From Streptococcus plurextorum DSM 22810 (GTDB lineage Bacteria > Bacillota > Bacilli > Lactobacillales > Streptococcaceae), in NCBI RefSeq assembly GCF_000423745.1, contig NZ_AUIO01000001.1, positions 124,001 to 188,000 of the forward strand: a stretch of 64,000 nt of DNA. Reading direction: 5' to 3'. This document shows positions 1 to 10,928 of the stretch, piece after piece. The number at the start of each line of letters is the position of its first letter. The first letter of the stretch is position 1. The translations under genes were made by a program, and so were the position numbers. A model generated the notes under the pieces. It searched no databases, had not been told where the DNA came from, and was given only the letters and a program-made list of their open reading frames with translations.

Positions 1-481
1 ATAACCGGTCATTATCACCAAATTTAGTTGCATGATCCATTTCATCAACGCTGACAGCATCATTCTCATTAACAATCGGAACAATCCTCATTGATAGAAG
101 GGTTTCAAAGGCATTGGTAACATTTGTCAAACTTTCTGGAAATTCAACCACATCACGCGTCAAGAGAATTTGAGATACCGTGGTCTGATAATGAGAAAAA
201 ATCTGAGCGTAGAGGTTCATCATCGCAACTTGCCCCACACTAGAAACCGCCTGCTGGCGTTCTAGCTCTTTTGGACGCTTATCAAGCCCTAAGACATTAA
301 GTCCAAATCCCATAGCTCCTGATGAAACTAGAACGACATCTTTGCCTTGATTCATGAGACTTGAGATGACAAAACCTAACTCATCAATTTTTTTCAAATT
401 GATTTTACCATTAGCCAATACCAGTGAACTGGTTCCGATTTTAATAACAATGCGTTTTACAGATTCAAAATTTCGTTTCAT
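1..481 (-). CDS. proB: Glutamate 5-kinase, N-terminal part (runs off window)
   Basis: Reading the minus strand from ATG 481 gives 160 codons beginning [20 protein letters not shown], which matches the amino-acid-kinase fold of ProB: the N-terminal phosphate-binding KIGTSSL, then [11 protein letters not shown], and NENDAVS near the truncated end. ProB phosphorylates L-glutamate in the first step of proline synthesis in the cytoplasm. The gene is cut by the window edge, so proA cannot be seen. The start is unusual: no Shine-Dalgarno precedes it and a TATAAT box ends 7 nt upstream, suggesting a leaderless message. Identification is secure; the translation mode is inferred. Confidence 0.93.
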   Translation of the reverse strand, partial: MKRNFESVKRIVIKIGTSSLVLANGKINLKKIDELGFVISSLMNQGKDVVLVSSGAMGFGLNVLGLDKRPKELERQQAVSSVGQVAMMNLYAQIFSHYQTTVSQILLTRDVVEFPESLTNVTNAFETLLSMRIVPIVNENDAVSVDEMDHATKFGDNDRL

Positions 482-488
482 AAGGGTT

Positions 489-517
489 ATTATACCACAT
501 TTTTTGAAGTTGATTAA
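489..517 (-). promoter_or_regulatory. Extended -10 promoter for proB, predicted leaderless
   Basis: On the minus strand TGGTATAAT (TATAAT at 494-489) is followed by only AACCCTT and then the proB ATG. The -35 (about 512-517) is weak, but the TG extension compensates. Transcription would begin at or next to the A of the ATG. Confidence 0.6.
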
Positions 518-644
518 GGAGAAAAACCTAATCCTTTCCAACCAAAGAAAGCTACTATCTGACTTCATAGCAAACAGTTTGAAAGTAAAAAATGGTCATA
601 GGATTTAGCCATGTCACAAAACCTGACATGTAAGTGCAAAACGC

Positions 645-673
645 TTGCTTCGCTAGTCGTTTTCTGCTATAAT
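645..673 (+). promoter_or_regulatory. Promoter of glnPQ-like operon
   Basis: TTGCTT (645-650), a 17-bp spacer and TATAAT (668-673) with an upstream TGC extension lie 31 nt before the glnP start. An AAAAGGAG ribosome site ends at 698. Confidence 0.7.
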
Positions 674-704
674 GGACAGTAATTTTTTAAAAAAGGAGTT
701 CTGT

Positions 705-2879
705 ATGATGAAAAAAATCAAGTTGTTTTTGGCAACGCTACTCACATCCTTACTAGTCGTGACCAATACAACAACTCTAGCAGACACTATAGATGTCGTC
801 TCTGACACTGCTTATGCCCCTTTTGAATTTAAAGATTCTGATCAAGTTTACAAAGGCATTGATGTTGACTTGATTACTGAGGTGGCTAAACGTTCTGGTT
901 GGAACTATAGCATCACCTACCCTGGATTTGATGCGGCTGTTAATGCTGTTCAAGCCGGTCAGGCTGATGCCCTCATGGCTGGAACAACGGTCACAGAAGC
1001 TAGGAAGAAAGTCTTTACCTTCTCAGATACCTACTATGATACTGCCGTTGTGCTTTACACACGTCAAGAAACAACAATCTCACAATACAAACAATTAAAA
1101 GGTAAAACTGTCGGCGTCAAAAATGGTACCGCGGCGCAAGCTTTTCTCGAAGAAAATAAAGACAAGTATGGCTATACCATCAAAACCTTTGATACAGGCG
1201 ATTTGATGAACAACAGCCTTGATGCAGGATCTATCGATGCAGCAATGGATGATCAACCTGTCGTTGAATTTGCCATCAAACAAGGTAAGGCCTATGCCAT
1301 CAATATGAAAGGTGAAGCCGTAGGAAGTTTTGCCTTCGCTGTCAAAAAAGGTAGCGACTACGAATATCTTGTAGAGGATTTCAACAAGGCTCTTGCTGCC
1401 ATGAAAGAAGACGGCACCTATCAAGCTATTATGGAAAAATGGCTTGGCGTTGACACCTCAACATTGACTTCAACAGGCGATGCCTCTGCTAAAGCAACAC
1501 CTGTAAAAGCTACTTATAAAATTGTTGCCGATTCCTCATTTGCTCCCTTTGATTTCCAAGATGATGCTGGTAATTATGTTGGTATCGACATGGAGTTGAT
1601 CAAAGCTATTGCAGATCAACAAGGCTTTAAGATTGAGATTTCAAACCCTGGCTTTGATGCAGCGCTAAATGCAGTACAAGCCGGTCAAGCTGACGCTGTT
1701 ATTGCAGGCATGTCTATTACTGATGCCCGTAAAAAAATCTTTGACTTCTCCGATCCTTACTACACATCAAATATCCTTTTGGCAGTCAAAAAAGGCGATA
1801 AAGTTACCTCTTATGCTGACCTATCTGGAAAAACCATCGGCGCTAAGAACGGTACCGCTTCTTATGCTTGGTTGGATGAACATGTCTCAGAATACGGCTA
1901 TAGCATCAAAGTCTTCGACGAAGGCTCAACCATGTATGACAGTCTGAATTCTGGGTCGATTGATGGTCTTATGGATGATGAAGCTGTTTTGAGATACGCT
2001 ATCCAACAAGGACGAAACTTCGAAGCACCTCTTCCTGGTGAAAAATCTGGTGAATATGGATTTGCCGTTAAAACGGGAACAAACCCTGAACTGATCCAAA
2101 TGTTCAACAATGGTCTCGCAGCTTTGAAAGAATCTGGTGAATATGACGCTATCATCGATAAATACCTCGGTAGCACGACATCAACCACATCAAGCGAAAG
2201 TGCTGTTGATGAAACAACAATCTCTGGACTAATCTCAAATAACTATAAACAACTTCTATCTGGTCTATGGACAACCTTGAGTTTGACCCTTATTTCATTT
2301 GCGATTGCGACACTTATCGGTATTCTCTTTGGGATGATGAGCGTAGCGCCAAACAAAGCCTTGCGCCTTATTGCAAGTATCTTTGTAGACGTCATCCGTG
2401 GTATCCCACTTATGATTGTCGCAGCCTTTATCTTCTGGGGAATTCCAAACCTTATTGAAGGAATGACCGGTCAACAATCTCCTATCAATGACTTTGTGGC
2501 CGCAACGATCGCACTGTCGCTCAATGGTGGTGCTTATATCGCTGAAATCGTCCGTGGTGGTATCGAAGCCGTCCCTGGAGGTCAAATGGAAGCCAGTCGT
2601 AGTTTGGGAATCCCATATGGCAAAACCATGCGCAAAGTGATTCTACCACAAGCTGTCAAATTGATGTTGCCAAACTTTATCAACCAATTTGTCATCTCAC
2701 TAAAAGACACGACAATCGTTTCTGCTATTGGACTGGTCGAGCTCTTCCAAACAGGTAAAATCATTATCGCTCGCAACTACCAGTCATTCCGCATGTATGC
2801 TATCTTGGCTGTGATTTATCTGGTAGTCATTACGGTACTGACACGATTTGCAAAACGTTTAGAAAAGAGGGCTAAATAA
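705..2879 (+). CDS. glnP: Amino-acid ABC importer: two fused substrate-binding domains plus permease (GlnP type)
   Basis: The 724-aa protein combines a signal peptide ([18 protein letters not shown]), two tandem periplasmic-type amino-acid receptor domains (roughly residues 27-255 and 270-495, both with the [15 protein letters not shown] and [14 protein letters not shown] signatures) and a C-terminal HisM/GlnP-type membrane permease domain (about 515-720). This is the architecture of lactococcal/streptococcal GlnP, which imports glutamine and glutamate. ATG 705 or 708 follows GGAG at 695-698; an in-frame ATG at 672 lies in the promoter and is rejected. Its stop overlaps the ATG of the ATPase gene by one base (TAATG), so the two are translationally coupled. 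Substrate specificity is inferred from architecture. Confidence 0.9.
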   Translation: MMKKIKLFLATLLTSLLVVTNTTTLADTIDVVSDTAYAPFEFKDSDQVYKGIDVDLITEVAKRSGWNYSITYPGFDAAVNAVQAGQADALMAGTTVTEARKKVFTFSDTYYDTAVVLYTRQETTISQYKQLKGKTVGVKNGTAAQAFLEENKDKYGYTIKTFDTGDLMNNSLDAGSIDAAMDDQPVVEFAIKQGKAYAINMKGEAVGSFAFAVKKGSDYEYLVEDFNKALAAMKEDGTYQAIMEKWLGVDTSTLTSTGDASAKATPVKATYKIVADSSFAPFDFQDDAGNYVGIDMELIKAIADQQGFKIEISNPGFDAALNAVQAGQADAVIAGMSITDARKKIFDFSDPYYTSNILLAVKKGDKVTSYADLSGKTIGAKNGTASYAWLDEHVSEYGYSIKVFDEGSTMYDSLNSGSIDGLMDDEAVLRYAIQQGRNFEAPLPGEKSGEYGFAVKTGTNPELIQMFNNGLAALKESGEYDAIIDKYLGSTTSTTSSESAVDETTISGLISNNYKQLLSGLWTTLSLTLISFAIATLIGILFGMMSVAPNKALRLIASIFVDVIRGIPLMIVAAFIFWGIPNLIEGMTGQQSPINDFVAATIALSLNGGAYIAEIVRGGIEAVPGGQMEASRSLGIPYGKTMRKVILPQAVKLMLPNFINQFVISLKDTTIVSAIGLVELFQTGKIIIARNYQSFRMYAILAVIYLVVITVLTRFAKRLEKRAK

Positions 2880-3619
2880 TGGCAGAATTAAAAATTGATG
2901 TGCAAGATTTGCACAAATATTACGGTGACAACGAAGTTCTAAAAGGCATTGATGCTAAGTTTTACGAAGGGGATGTGGTCTGCATAATCGGACCTTCTGG
3001 TTCCGGAAAATCCACTTTCCTCCGTACATTAAACTTGCTTGAAACCATTACCTCAGGAAAAGTTGTCGTTGACGGCTACGAATTATCCAACCCTAACACA
3101 AACATCGATAAAGCGCGTGAAAACATCGGTATGGTTTTCCAACACTTTAACCTCTTCCCACATATGACAGTTCTTGACAATATCACCTTTGCTCCAGTTG
3201 AACTTGGAAAATATAGCAAGGAAGAAGCCGAAAAAATTGGGCTTGAATTATTGGAAAAGGTTGGTTTGTCTGATAAGGCTAACGCTATGCCTGATAGTTT
3301 GTCTGGAGGGCAAAAACAACGTGTCGCCATTGCACGCTCACTTGCTATGAACCCTGATGTCATGCTCTTTGATGAGCCAACTTCCGCACTTGACCCAGAG
3401 ATGGTCGGTGACGTTCTCAACGTTATGAAAGATCTAGCCGAGCAAGGCATGACCATGTTAATTGTAACTCACGAGATGGGATTTGCTCGTAAAGTGGCTA
3501 ACCGTGTCATCTTTACAGAAGGCGGACAATTTTTAGAAGATGGTACTCCAGAAGAGATATTTGATCATCCAAAACACCCACGTCTCATTGAGTTTCTTGA
3601 TAAGGTTCTTAACGTGTAG
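2879..3619 (+). CDS. glnQ: Amino-acid ABC importer ATP-binding protein (GlnQ type)
   Basis: The 246-aa cytoplasmic ATPase has Walker [11 protein letters not shown]-loop VFQHFNLF, signature LSGGQKQR, Walker [13 protein letters not shown] and the H-loop VTHEMGFAR, all typical of the polar amino-acid uptake (PAAT) family. It is the energising partner of the upstream tandem-receptor permease and is coupled to it by a TAATG overlap. An intrinsic terminator follows at about 3669-3700, so the operon is bicistronic. Confidence 0.92.
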   Translation: MAELKIDVQDLHKYYGDNEVLKGIDAKFYEGDVVCIIGPSGSGKSTFLRTLNLLETITSGKVVVDGYELSNPNTNIDKARENIGMVFQHFNLFPHMTVLDNITFAPVELGKYSKEEAEKIGLELLEKVGLSDKANAMPDSLSGGQKQRVAIARSLAMNPDVMLFDEPTSALDPEMVGDVLNVMKDLAEQGMTMLIVTHEMGFARKVANRVIFTEGGQFLEDGTPEEIFDHPKHPRLIEFLDKVLNV

Positions 3620-3668
3620 GAACGTCTACCATACCCTTGAACCCTCGCCTTAGGGGTCTTATCTCCAC

Positions 3669-3700
3669 AAAAAAAGAAGTTCATAAAGAACTTCTTTTAG
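3669..3700. terminator. Bidirectional intrinsic terminator between glnQ and recR
   Basis: AAAAGAAGTTC (3672-3682) and GAACTTCTTTT (3688-3698) form an 11-bp perfect stem with a 5-nt loop. An A-run on the left side supplies the U-tract for minus-strand transcripts from recR, and the stem's own T's serve glnQ. Confidence 0.85.
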
Positions 3701-3704
3701 ATTG

Positions 3705-3738
3705 AAGACAAACATCCTAGTCGGTGTTTGTCTTTTTT
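3705..3738 (+). terminator. Second intrinsic terminator after glnQ
   Basis: AGACAAACA (3706-3714) pairs with TGTTTGTCT (3725-3733) and is followed by a T-run to 3738. It lies in tandem behind the first hairpin. Confidence 0.75.
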
Positions 3739-3775
3739 ATTTGTCCAGACGCAGCAATTATTTCTACGTCTTTTA

Positions 3776-4372
3776 TTAGAGTTCCGTTCGGTTTTCAATG
3801 GCACGAAGCAAGGTGACTTCATCAGCATATTCGATATCAGAACCTACAGCTAATCCACGCGCTAAACGTGTGACTTTGATTCCTGCTGGCTTTAGGACTC
3901 TAGAAATATACATAGACGTTGCTTCACCATCTGAAGTCGCGTTGGTAGCAATGATGACTTCCGTTACTTGACCATCCATCAATCGAGTCAGCAAACTTTT
4001 AAGATTAATATCATCTGGACTGATGCCATTCATCGGTGAAATCAAGCCATGAAGGACATGGTATCTGCCCCGATACTCTTGAATCTTTTCCATAGCTGAA
4101 ACATCTTTGGACTCTTCCACAACCAGTAAAAGGCTAGCATCTCGCGTCTCATCTTGACAAATATTACAAGGATCATCATCAGTCAAATTACCACAAATAC
4201 TACAATAGGTCAGATCGCGTTTAGCTGACAATAAATTTTTAGCAAATTCATTGACATCTTCATCGCTCATCCCTATTGTGTAAAAAGCCAATCGGGTAGC
4301 CGTCTTTATACCGACTCCAGGTAATTTTGAAAAACTATCAATCAATTTAGCAATGGGACTTGGATACAACAT
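3776..4372 (-). CDS. recR: Recombination mediator RecR
   Basis: The 198-aa protein has the RecR layout: N-terminal helix-hairpin-helix ([13 protein letters not shown]), a four-cysteine zinc finger ([16 protein letters not shown]), then a Toprim domain containing VVEESKDV and [12 protein letters not shown]. RecR acts with RecF/RecO to load RecA at single-strand gaps. Length matches the family (about 198-200 aa). It begins 18 bp after the pbp2b stop, so the two genes are probably cotranscribed, the usual arrangement in streptococci. Confidence 0.97.
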   Translation of the reverse strand: MLYPSPIAKLIDSFSKLPGVGIKTATRLAFYTIGMSDEDVNEFAKNLLSAKRDLTYCSICGNLTDDDPCNICQDETRDASLLLVVEESKDVSAMEKIQEYRGRYHVLHGLISPMNGISPDDINLKSLLTRLMDGQVTEVIIATNATSDGEATSMYISRVLKPAGIKVTRLARGLAVGSDIEYADEVTLLRAIENRTEL

Positions 4373-4390
4373 CAGTAAAAGCCTTTCTAG

Positions 4391-6466
4391 TTATTGCATT
4401 GGGTGTAGGGAATGATAGAGGTTAATAATATCACGAGTAATGAGATTACTAGCATTGCTCTTGAAATTGGTTTCATGAGGAAGGACAACAGCCACTGCGA
4501 TTTGTGGGTTATAGCTTGGGGCATAGGCAACAACATTTAGATTGGTTGTATAGACTGATTCCCCTTGTTTATTGGTCACATAAGCTTCTGCCGTACCGGT
4601 TTTGGCTGAAATCGGCACACTAGCGCCTCTACCAATATCTTTTCCTGTCCCATAAGCAGATGACCCATTCACCACATCATAAAACCCTTGTTGAATAATC
4701 GCCAATTCCTCTTGACTAATGTTAAGGTTGTTCAGATGAGTACTTGTCACTGACTCCGTCAACTCACCCAGTTGACCAGAACTATCAGAAGCATAGATAC
4801 CTTCTACCAGTCGGGGCGACAGACGTTTTCCGCCATTTGCAATCGTTGCAACGTACTGTGCCAGCTGCATTGTGGTGTAATTATCAAACTGTCCAAACGA
4901 CTCTGTTAAGAAACCTGACGCCGTAAAATCTTTAGGGATATAACCGATTGATTCTCCCGGCAAATCAATTCCAGTACTTACTCCCATCCCAAATTGAGCG
5001 TAAGTAGCTCGCAGTTTTGCCATCGCATCATCCAACCCTTCTGTGGATAACACCATTCCTGGAGAATATTCTTGCCCCATTAGCCTCATGGCGATCTGGA
5101 CCATGTAAGGGTTAGAGGAATACTCTAGGGCTTGGGTGGCGGTAAGAGGCAGGCTAGACTTTGTAAACCAAGATTCTATTGGATTAGAGCCAGCAAATTG
5201 TATCGGTTGATCATTCAATAGTTGATTCCCTGAAATGACGCCATTTTCATAGCCAGAGGCAAGTGTCGCTCCCTTAACAACAGATCCTGGTGTAAAGACC
5301 TGCGTAATAGTTCCCAGAGCATTCTTCTCTACCTGACCCGTTTCGGTATCATGAGAAAGGCCAGCCATGGCTAAAACAGCACCCGTATTAGGTTCAAGCG
5401 CAACGGCATATACCCCTTCCGATAAGTCTAGGTTGCCTTCTGCTTTCTCAGCACTGAAATACTGGTTGAGAATATTTTCCACACCTTGCTGGAAGGCCAA
5501 ATCTATGGTCAATTTAATATTTTGCCCCTTACTTCCAGCCTGAGTTACAGTATCTTCTACAACTGCACCTTTTCGATCAACGGTCACCTGACGCACTTGA
5601 GCCTTGCCTTGCAGTTTCTCCTCGTAAGCTTTTTCTAAGTAGCTGGTTCCGACACGATCATTCAAAGAATAACCCTTAGCAAGATACTCTTCTACTTCTT
5701 CTGCAGGTAAGCCCGCTTTTTCAGTTGATACCGTTCCAATAATGGAAGACAAGGAAGTATCTAGAATACGTCTTTCCCAGTCCGTTCGAACCGATATGCC
5801 ATCTAGTTCCTTATCAGAGGATACCAAAGCAATCTGTTCTGCTGTCAATTCAGCAGTATTTAAAGAAATCGTTGCAAAGGTCGGAGTGGCATTCATTTGG
5901 CTAAAAATGTAAACCACCTTTAGCTCCTCTTCCGAGTAAGCGACCATATCTTCTGTTACCGATTTAATGGCATTCGCATATATCTCACTTTCTGGCAAAC
6001 TGTTACCAAATCTATCTCGCTTTTGTTCAGCAGGCAAGCCTTCAACCACCGTGCCATAGGTAGCACTGTCAGACAGGTAATAGTCCTTTTTCTCACGCAG
6101 TGTCACATCAGTCTCCGTATAAGTGACCAAGGTCGACAATCGCCAAGCTAAGTCCCTAATACCATTTGCAGTAATAAAATTACTCCGCGTAAATGAGACA
6201 ACCTCTTTAGTATCGTTATCTGCTAGAAGATTACCTGTTGCGTCAAAAATTTTCCCACGCGGACTCGAACTCTTTACCGTATAGGTCATGGTCGCCGTCA
6301 GCTTTTCAGTATAGAACTTTTGATTGACAATCTGCATCTGTGCCAATCTCAGGAGAAGAACAATAAAAAGAAGAACGACTATCGCAAAAATCAGATAAAT
6401 ACGGCGAGTCATTACCGTTCCTACCCGTGATTTTCTTTGTGTTTTTGATGCTCTCTCCTTTGCCAT
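4391..6466 (-). CDS. pbp2b: Penicillin-binding protein 2B, class B transpeptidase
   Basis: The 691-aa class B PBP carries one N-terminal membrane anchor (about residues 22-42), a PBP dimerisation domain, and a transpeptidase domain with SVVK (Ser395), SSN (450-452) and KTG (622-624). This motif spacing matches pneumococcal PBP2b. It cross-links peripheral peptidoglycan during elongation. A GTG codon at 6478 is in frame but is part of the GGGGG ribosome site, so ATG 6466 is chosen. It is followed closely by recR. No mosaic-like patch was evident by eye, but that needs an alignment. Confidence 0.95.
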   Translation of the reverse strand: MAKERASKTQRKSRVGTVMTRRIYLIFAIVVLLFIVLLLRLAQMQIVNQKFYTEKLTATMTYTVKSSSPRGKIFDATGNLLADNDTKEVVSFTRSNFITANGIRDLAWRLSTLVTYTETDVTLREKKDYYLSDSATYGTVVEGLPAEQKRDRFGNSLPESEIYANAIKSVTEDMVAYSEEELKVVYIFSQMNATPTFATISLNTAELTAEQIALVSSDKELDGISVRTDWERRILDTSLSSIIGTVSTEKAGLPAEEVEEYLAKGYSLNDRVGTSYLEKAYEEKLQGKAQVRQVTVDRKGAVVEDTVTQAGSKGQNIKLTIDLAFQQGVENILNQYFSAEKAEGNLDLSEGVYAVALEPNTGAVLAMAGLSHDTETGQVEKNALGTITQVFTPGSVVKGATLASGYENGVISGNQLLNDQPIQFAGSNPIESWFTKSSLPLTATQALEYSSNPYMVQIAMRLMGQEYSPGMVLSTEGLDDAMAKLRATYAQFGMGVSTGIDLPGESIGYIPKDFTASGFLTESFGQFDNYTTMQLAQYVATIANGGKRLSPRLVEGIYASDSSGQLGELTESVTSTHLNNLNISQEELAIIQQGFYDVVNGSSAYGTGKDIGRGASVPISAKTGTAEAYVTNKQGESVYTTNLNVVAYAPSYNPQIAVAVVLPHETNFKSNASNLITRDIINLYHSLHPMQ

Positions 6467-6500
6467 TGTAACCCCCACTAAAAACTATGCTATCTATTTT

Positions 6501-6528
6501 ATCATAATTACTCAAAAAAAACTGACAA
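6501..6528 (-). promoter_or_regulatory. Candidate promoter of pbp2b-recR
   Basis: On the minus strand TTGTCA (6528-6523), a 16-bp spacer and TATGAT (6506-6501) lie about 35 nt before the start of pbp2b. Nothing else is evident in 6530-6689. Confidence 0.45.
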
Positions 6529-6689
6529 AATCTGAGGCATTTTCAAGATTTTTTAGAGCCATTTTCCTGCAACTAAAACGCTAGCCAACAAGCGCTAATC
6601 CATTGTATAGGCCACCATGAAAGAGCAAAAAATAGACTTTCGTCACATCACAGAAAACATCATCAAAACGCCTCTTACAATGAGAATCG

Positions 6690-6717
6690 AAAAACACCCA
6701 AGCTAAGCTCAGGTGTT
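6690..6717 (-). terminator. Intrinsic terminator of gpmA
   Basis: On the minus strand ACACCTGAGCT and AGCTTGGGTGT form an 11-bp stem (two G-U pairs) followed by a T-run (plus-strand A's 6690-6694), just after the gpmA stop. Confidence 0.85.
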
Positions 6718-6723
6718 ACTAAA

Positions 6724-7416
6724 TTATGCTTCCAAGTAGTACTCTTTCACAATGTTCAAGTTTTCATCCAATTCGAAAACAAGTGGTGGGAAGTTTGGAA
6801 TTTCCACATCCATGATTTCGTCATCAGACAAGCCTTTGATGTGTTTTACAAGGGCACGGATTGAGTTACCGTGTGCACCTACGAATACGTTTTTGCCGTC
6901 TTTCAAAGCTGGAGCAATCTTGTCTTCCCAGAATGGAAGGGCACGCTCAAGCGTTACTTTCAAGTTTTCAGCATCTGGGATAACAGAGCTATCAAGGTGA
7001 GCGTAACGACGGTCAGTGTGTGCTGAATGCTCATCGTCTTTTGCCATTTCTGGTGGCAATACATCGTATGAACGACGCCAGATGTGAACTTGCTCATCAC
7101 CAAATTCAGCAGCTGCTTCAGCTTTGTTCAAGCCAGTCAAACCACCGTAGTGACGTTCGTTCAAACGCCATGATTTTTCAACTGGTACCCACAATTGATC
7201 TGCCGCTTCAAGAGCTAAGTTTGTTGTCTTGATCGCACGTTTCAATACAGATGTGAAAGCAAGGTCAAATTCGATACCTGCTTCTTTGATCAATTTACCA
7301 GCGTCAATCGCTTGTTGTGTACCTTTTTCAGACAAATCAACATCAGCCCAACCAGTGAAAAGGTTAGCTTTATTCCATTCAGACTCACCGTGGCGAGCAA
7401 AAACCAATTTTACCAT
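6724..7416 (-). CDS. gpmA: 2,3-bisphosphoglycerate-dependent phosphoglycerate mutase
   Basis: The 230-aa glycolytic enzyme interconverts 3- and 2-phosphoglycerate. Signature [12 protein letters not shown] contains the phosphohistidine; [12 protein letters not shown] and [10 protein letters not shown] carry the other catalytic residues of the histidine phosphatase superfamily. Length fits dPGM (about 230 aa). It is monocistronic, with AGAGGAG upstream and a strong terminator downstream. Codon use looks like that of a highly expressed gene. Confidence 0.97.
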   Translation of the reverse strand: MVKLVFARHGESEWNKANLFTGWADVDLSEKGTQQAIDAGKLIKEAGIEFDLAFTSVLKRAIKTTNLALEAADQLWVPVEKSWRLNERHYGGLTGLNKAEAAAEFGDEQVHIWRRSYDVLPPEMAKDDEHSAHTDRRYAHLDSSVIPDAENLKVTLERALPFWEDKIAPALKDGKNVFVGAHGNSIRALVKHIKGLSDDEIMDVEIPNFPPLVFELDENLNIVKEYYLEA

Positions 7417-7751
7417 TGTAAAACTCCTCTATTTTTTGATATTACCTTTCTATTTTACCTAAAATGCTTCAAAAAAGCTAGTCTAAGACAAGAAACCGTT
7501 AGAATTCCTTTAATAGAGGGGATATGCTGCTGGTTTTGAACCTTTTAGAATAGTTTGCGATTAGAATAGCTTACCTGAAACAATTGGGCATCGCTACAGG
7601 ATTTTTTATCAAGTAGGATAGCCCTAAATCTAGAGTTTGCCCTATGAAAAACCCTGAAACCATATGGCTTCAGGGAACAAGACACTTTTACGGACTCATT
7701 TCTTTGGCAGGGAAGTGTTCAGAAAAAATGTCATCTCTATGGAAAATACAG
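7417..7751. other. Intergenic region gpmA-endA
   Basis: 335 bp without a supported gene. It holds the gpmA ribosome site and a TAAAAT -10-like box next to gpmA, and the endA terminator at 7647-7675. The middle part (about 7480-7640) shows nothing recognisable. Confidence 0.6.
7647..7675 (-). terminator. Intrinsic terminator of the murA-epuA-endA operon
   Basis: On the minus strand CCCTGAAGC - CATATG - GTTTCAGGG is followed by TTTTT. The stem has 9 bp with one G-U pair. Confidence 0.88.
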
Positions 7752-8594
7752 CTACTCATCCCGTGTGATTTCGCCAGAGTAATAATCAATAGTGATACCA
7801 CTCTGAACATTTGGAATAAAAACATTGAATTCTAGACTGCCATCGGATGATTTAGCCTCTAAATGCGTGCCTGAAGCAATCAGATTATCACCATCATAGA
7901 TTAGAGTCACCCGATAACGGACACGCTTATTGTTATCAAGAGCTTTTCTCACTAAACTTTCGTAATAGTTCTGCCCTGTCGACTCCTCAAGATTAGCTTG
8001 ATTTGACCAGGCTGTTTGAACGGCAATATTTTCTGGATTACTGGTAGAGGCGTCAAAGTTTGACAAGCCTCCAGCTATAGCATAACCAATCAAATGTCCT
8101 CTATCAATAGCATGATCGTATTCTCCCGGCAAATCATAGACCTGGTGCCAACCTGGCGGACGATAGCTATTGCCTCCATTTCCAGTTTGCTCACGATCTT
8201 TATATTGGCGCGTCGATTTGGCAAGTAGAGCATTCCCATTTACAGGAACTGTCTTTCCTTGTACTTTTTTGGTTTGATTAGTCGCATAAGGAAGACTGGC
8301 TACATCTGCCTTAAGATTAGTTTTATTGTCATCAACAATAAATGCCCCTGCTCCATTCCACTTAAGACTACCTAATTGACTCTTTACCTGACTCGTTAAA
8401 ACAGACTCTGCCAGCTCTTGAGAAGGTACACCCTCCGTAGTAGCGGGCGTATCACCGCTCTCCTTAGATGCTGTCAGAACAGATAAAAACTGCCCTAGAG
8501 GATTACTATCAGTAGACCCTCCCCATACTCCAAAGACGATGGTGGCAAGTAGCGCTAAAAGGGAGATTAGGGATTTACTTTTTTTACTTTTCAT
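7752..8594 (-). CDS. endA: EndA-type membrane-anchored DNA/RNA non-specific endonuclease
   Basis: The 280-aa protein has an N-terminal signal-anchor ([18 protein letters not shown]), a linker, and a beta-beta-alpha-metal nuclease domain with the DRGH motif (164-167; His167 the likely general base) and a downstream [11 protein letters not shown] segment. It closely resembles pneumococcal EndA, which cleaves incoming DNA at the surface during transformation and degrades extracellular DNA. Gene order murA-epuA-endA is the same as in pneumococcus. AAAGGA precedes the ATG. A role as a secreted DNase rather than in competence is possible in poorly transformable species. Confidence 0.92.
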   Translation of the reverse strand: MKSKKSKSLISLLALLATIVFGVWGGSTDSNPLGQFLSVLTASKESGDTPATTEGVPSQELAESVLTSQVKSQLGSLKWNGAGAFIVDDNKTNLKADVASLPYATNQTKKVQGKTVPVNGNALLAKSTRQYKDREQTGNGGNSYRPPGWHQVYDLPGEYDHAIDRGHLIGYAIAGGLSNFDASTSNPENIAVQTAWSNQANLEESTGQNYYESLVRKALDNNKRVRYRVTLIYDGDNLIASGTHLEAKSSDGSLEFNVFIPNVQSGITIDYYSGEITRDE

Positions 8595-8624
8595 CGTATG
8601 GTTCCTTTATCCACTCAACACCAT

Positions 8625-8813
8625 TTATTTTCCTGTAAATTTGCTGATGATGCTCTGCCATTTTTCAGGAGAAAGAATAGAGAATGGGTTATCTCCGTCG
8701 CCAAAAAAACCATAGCCAATAACAAGGCCCAAACCTAAAAAAAGAAGACTCAAAAGAAGGATTATGAAAATGAGTAAAAACTGTCTGCCTATATATTTCC
8801 AACCAATGTCCAT
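8625..8813 (-). CDS. epuA: EpuA family small membrane protein
   Basis: The 62-aa protein (MDIGWKYIGRQFLLIF...) has one strongly hydrophobic segment (about residues 9-35) with a short C-terminal tail rich in W/K. It corresponds to EpuA, the small gene upstream of endA in streptococci; databases often call this family RNA polymerase subunit beta-like, although the role is unproven. ATG 8813 is preceded by AAAAAGGAG, so the upstream in-frame ATG at 8831 is rejected. It starts 1 nt after the murA stop, implying coupling. Confidence 0.85.
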   Translation of the reverse strand: MDIGWKYIGRQFLLIFIILLLSLLFLGLGLVIGYGFFGDGDNPFSILSPEKWQSIISKFTGK

Positions 8814-8814
8814 A

Positions 8815-10086
8815 CTAAGCTCCTTTTTCACGTTTAATGTTTGCTCCTAGTTGAGCTAATTTTTCATGAAATTGATAATACCCACGATCTAAGTGTGTTA
8901 ATTTACCAACTCTTGTTTTTCCTTCGGCCACTAATCCCGTCAAGATAAGGGCTGCGCTTGCGCGAAGATCTGTCGACAGGACACGAGTTCCTTGCAGTTG
9001 CTTGCCACCATGAATGATTGCTGTGTCTCGTAAAACTTCTGAATGTAAGCCCATACGACGCATTTCTTCTAAATGTTGGAAGCGGTTTTCAAAAACGGTT
9101 TCAACCATAGTTGATTCCCCGCTGACAACAGCCATAAGGGCTGTCATCTGAGCTTGCATATCGGTTGGGAAGCCTGGGTGAGGCAAGGTCTTCACCGTAA
9201 CTGGTTTAAGCTTGGTCACATCTGAAGAAACACGGATGCCTCCTTCTTCTTCAGATACCTGAACTCCCATTTCCTTAAGCTTAGAAATCAAGGGACGGTT
9301 ATGCTCCCATACCGCATCCTTGATTAAAACATTTCCTGAAGTCATCGCTGCTGCAATCATAAAGGTACCAGCTTCAATACGATCCTGTAAGACATCATGC
9401 TCTGCACCATGAAGAGTTTCCACACCATCTATGGTCAGAGTTTCAGTTCCTGCCCCCTTAACTTTTGCTCCCATTTTGTTTAAAAGCAAGGCTAAATCAA
9501 CAATTTCTGGCTCACGCGCAGCATTCTCAATCACTGTACGCCCTTCTGCTAAGGTAGCTGCCATCATTAGATTTTGTGTAGCACCCACACTTGGGAAGTC
9601 GAGATAAATATAAGCCCCTTTTAGCTTATTGGCTACAGCTGTAATGTCTCCCCCAGCCTGTCTAATCTGAGCTCCCATTGCTTCCAAGCCTTTTAAATGA
9701 AGGTCAATCGGACGACTGCCAATTGTACAGCCACCTGGCATGGACACTTTAGCATGGCCACAGCGCGCCAAGATTGGCCCCAAAACAACAATTGATGCCC
9801 TCATCTGACTCACGTATTCATACGGCGCTTCATCCAAAATCCACCCTGTTGCATCAACAACCAAGCGCTTGTCTTCTTGTTTAAAATCCACATCAATATC
9901 CAAACCTCGAATAACATGATTCATGGTAAAAACATCTGATAAAATTGGGACATTATTAAGAATGGTTTTCCCTTCTTTCGCTAAAATAGTCGCTGCCAAG
10001 AGTGGCAAAACTGCATTTTTAGCCCCCTCAATAGTTACTTCGCCACGTAAGGGCTTGTTGCTACCTTCAATGATAATTGTATCCAT
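8815..10086 (-). CDS. murA: UDP-N-acetylglucosamine 1-carboxyvinyltransferase
   Basis: The 423-aa enzyme transfers enolpyruvate from PEP to UDP-GlcNAc, the first committed step of peptidoglycan synthesis. Seen: N-terminal [13 protein letters not shown] with substrate-binding Lys-Asn, [11 protein letters not shown] containing the catalytic/fosfomycin-binding Cys120, and the C-terminal repeated inner/outer domain fold. ATG 10086 follows GTGGAG; an ATG 33 nt upstream lacks a ribosome site. It heads the murA-epuA-endA operon. Low-GC Gram-positives usually have two MurA paralogues; the other is not in this window. Confidence 0.97.
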   Translation of the reverse strand: MDTIIIEGSNKPLRGEVTIEGAKNAVLPLLAATILAKEGKTILNNVPILSDVFTMNHVIRGLDIDVDFKQEDKRLVVDATGWILDEAPYEYVSQMRASIVVLGPILARCGHAKVSMPGGCTIGSRPIDLHLKGLEAMGAQIRQAGGDITAVANKLKGAYIYLDFPSVGATQNLMMAATLAEGRTVIENAAREPEIVDLALLLNKMGAKVKGAGTETLTIDGVETLHGAEHDVLQDRIEAGTFMIAAAMTSGNVLIKDAVWEHNRPLISKLKEMGVQVSEEEGGIRVSSDVTKLKPVTVKTLPHPGFPTDMQAQMTALMAVVSGESTMVETVFENRFQHLEEMRRMGLHSEVLRDTAIIHGGKQLQGTRVLSTDLRASAALILTGLVAEGKTRVGKLTHLDRGYYQFHEKLAQLGANIKREKGA

Positions 10087-10146
10087 ACCTACTCCACTAT
10101 TAAAAATCAATAGTTGCATTATATCATAATTCCCTTAGCTAGAAAA

Positions 10147-10175
10147 CAAAAGACTATCGACCTCGTCGATAGCCC
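10147..10175 (-). terminator. Intrinsic terminator after amino-acid importer operon
   Basis: On the minus strand GGCTATCGA and TCGATAGTC form a 9-bp stem with one G-U pair, followed by TTTTG. It lies between the ATPase stop and the murA promoter. Confidence 0.82.
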
Positions 10176-10178
10176 TTC

Positions 10179-10928
10179 TTATAACACCTTACTCAAGAAA
10201 TCCTTGGTTCGTTCTTCTTGCGGATTGCCAAAGACATGCTCTGGACTACCTTGCTCCACAATCAGACCTCCATCCATGAAAATAACGCGATCAGCTACTT
10301 CCCGCGCAAAGCCCATTTCATGCGTCACGATTGCCATCGTCATTCCAGATTTTGCTAAATCTTGCATAACCGCTAAAACCTCTCCAACCATCTCTGGGTC
10401 AAGAGCTGATGTTGGCTCATCAAAAAGCATAACATCAGGATCCATAGCCAAGCCCCTAGCAATGGCAATCCGTTGTTGTTGACCGCCAGAAAGGCTCGCT
10501 GGGTAAGCATTTGCCTTATCTCGCAACCCTACTTTATCTAACAACTCATAGGCCTTGGCCTCTGCTTGAGAACGCTCTACTTTTTTGGTTTTAATAGGAG
10601 AAAGCGTGATGTTTTCTAAGACAGTCATATTGGGAAATAGATTAAACTGTTGAAAGACCATCCCCATTTTTTCACGCATCTTAAAAACATCATTTTTCTT
10701 GTCTGTAATATCTACCCCTTCAAAGGTAACTGTACCTTTGGTAGGTTCCTCTAGTAGGTTCATGGTTCTGAGAAAGGTTGATTTGCCAGACCCTGATGGG
10801 CCGATAATAACCACCACTTCTCCTTGTTTGATATCAAGGTCAATGCCTTTTAGCACCTCATGTTGACCAAAATATTTATGAAGATTTTTAATGGATATAA
10901 TGCTTTCTGTCACTTTATTTTCCTCCAT
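10179..10928 (-). CDS. Polar amino-acid ABC importer ATP-binding protein
   Basis: The 249-aa ATPase has Walker [40 protein letters not shown] and VTHEMGFAR, the PAAT-family pattern, close to but distinct from the GlnQ at 2.9 kb. Its first 14 nt overlap the end of the permease gene, so the pair is coupled. No substrate-binding protein is encoded alongside, so the receptor must be elsewhere in the genome. Substrate (glutamine, cystine, arginine) cannot be told from sequence. Confidence 0.9.
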   Translation of the reverse strand: MEENKVTESIISIKNLHKYFGQHEVLKGIDLDIKQGEVVVIIGPSGSGKSTFLRTMNLLEEPTKGTVTFEGVDITDKKNDVFKMREKMGMVFQQFNLFPNMTVLENITLSPIKTKKVERSQAEAKAYELLDKVGLRDKANAYPASLSGGQQQRIAIARGLAMDPDVMLFDEPTSALDPEMVGEVLAVMQDLAKSGMTMAIVTHEMGFAREVADRVIFMDGGLIVEQGSPEHVFGNPQEERTKDFLSKVL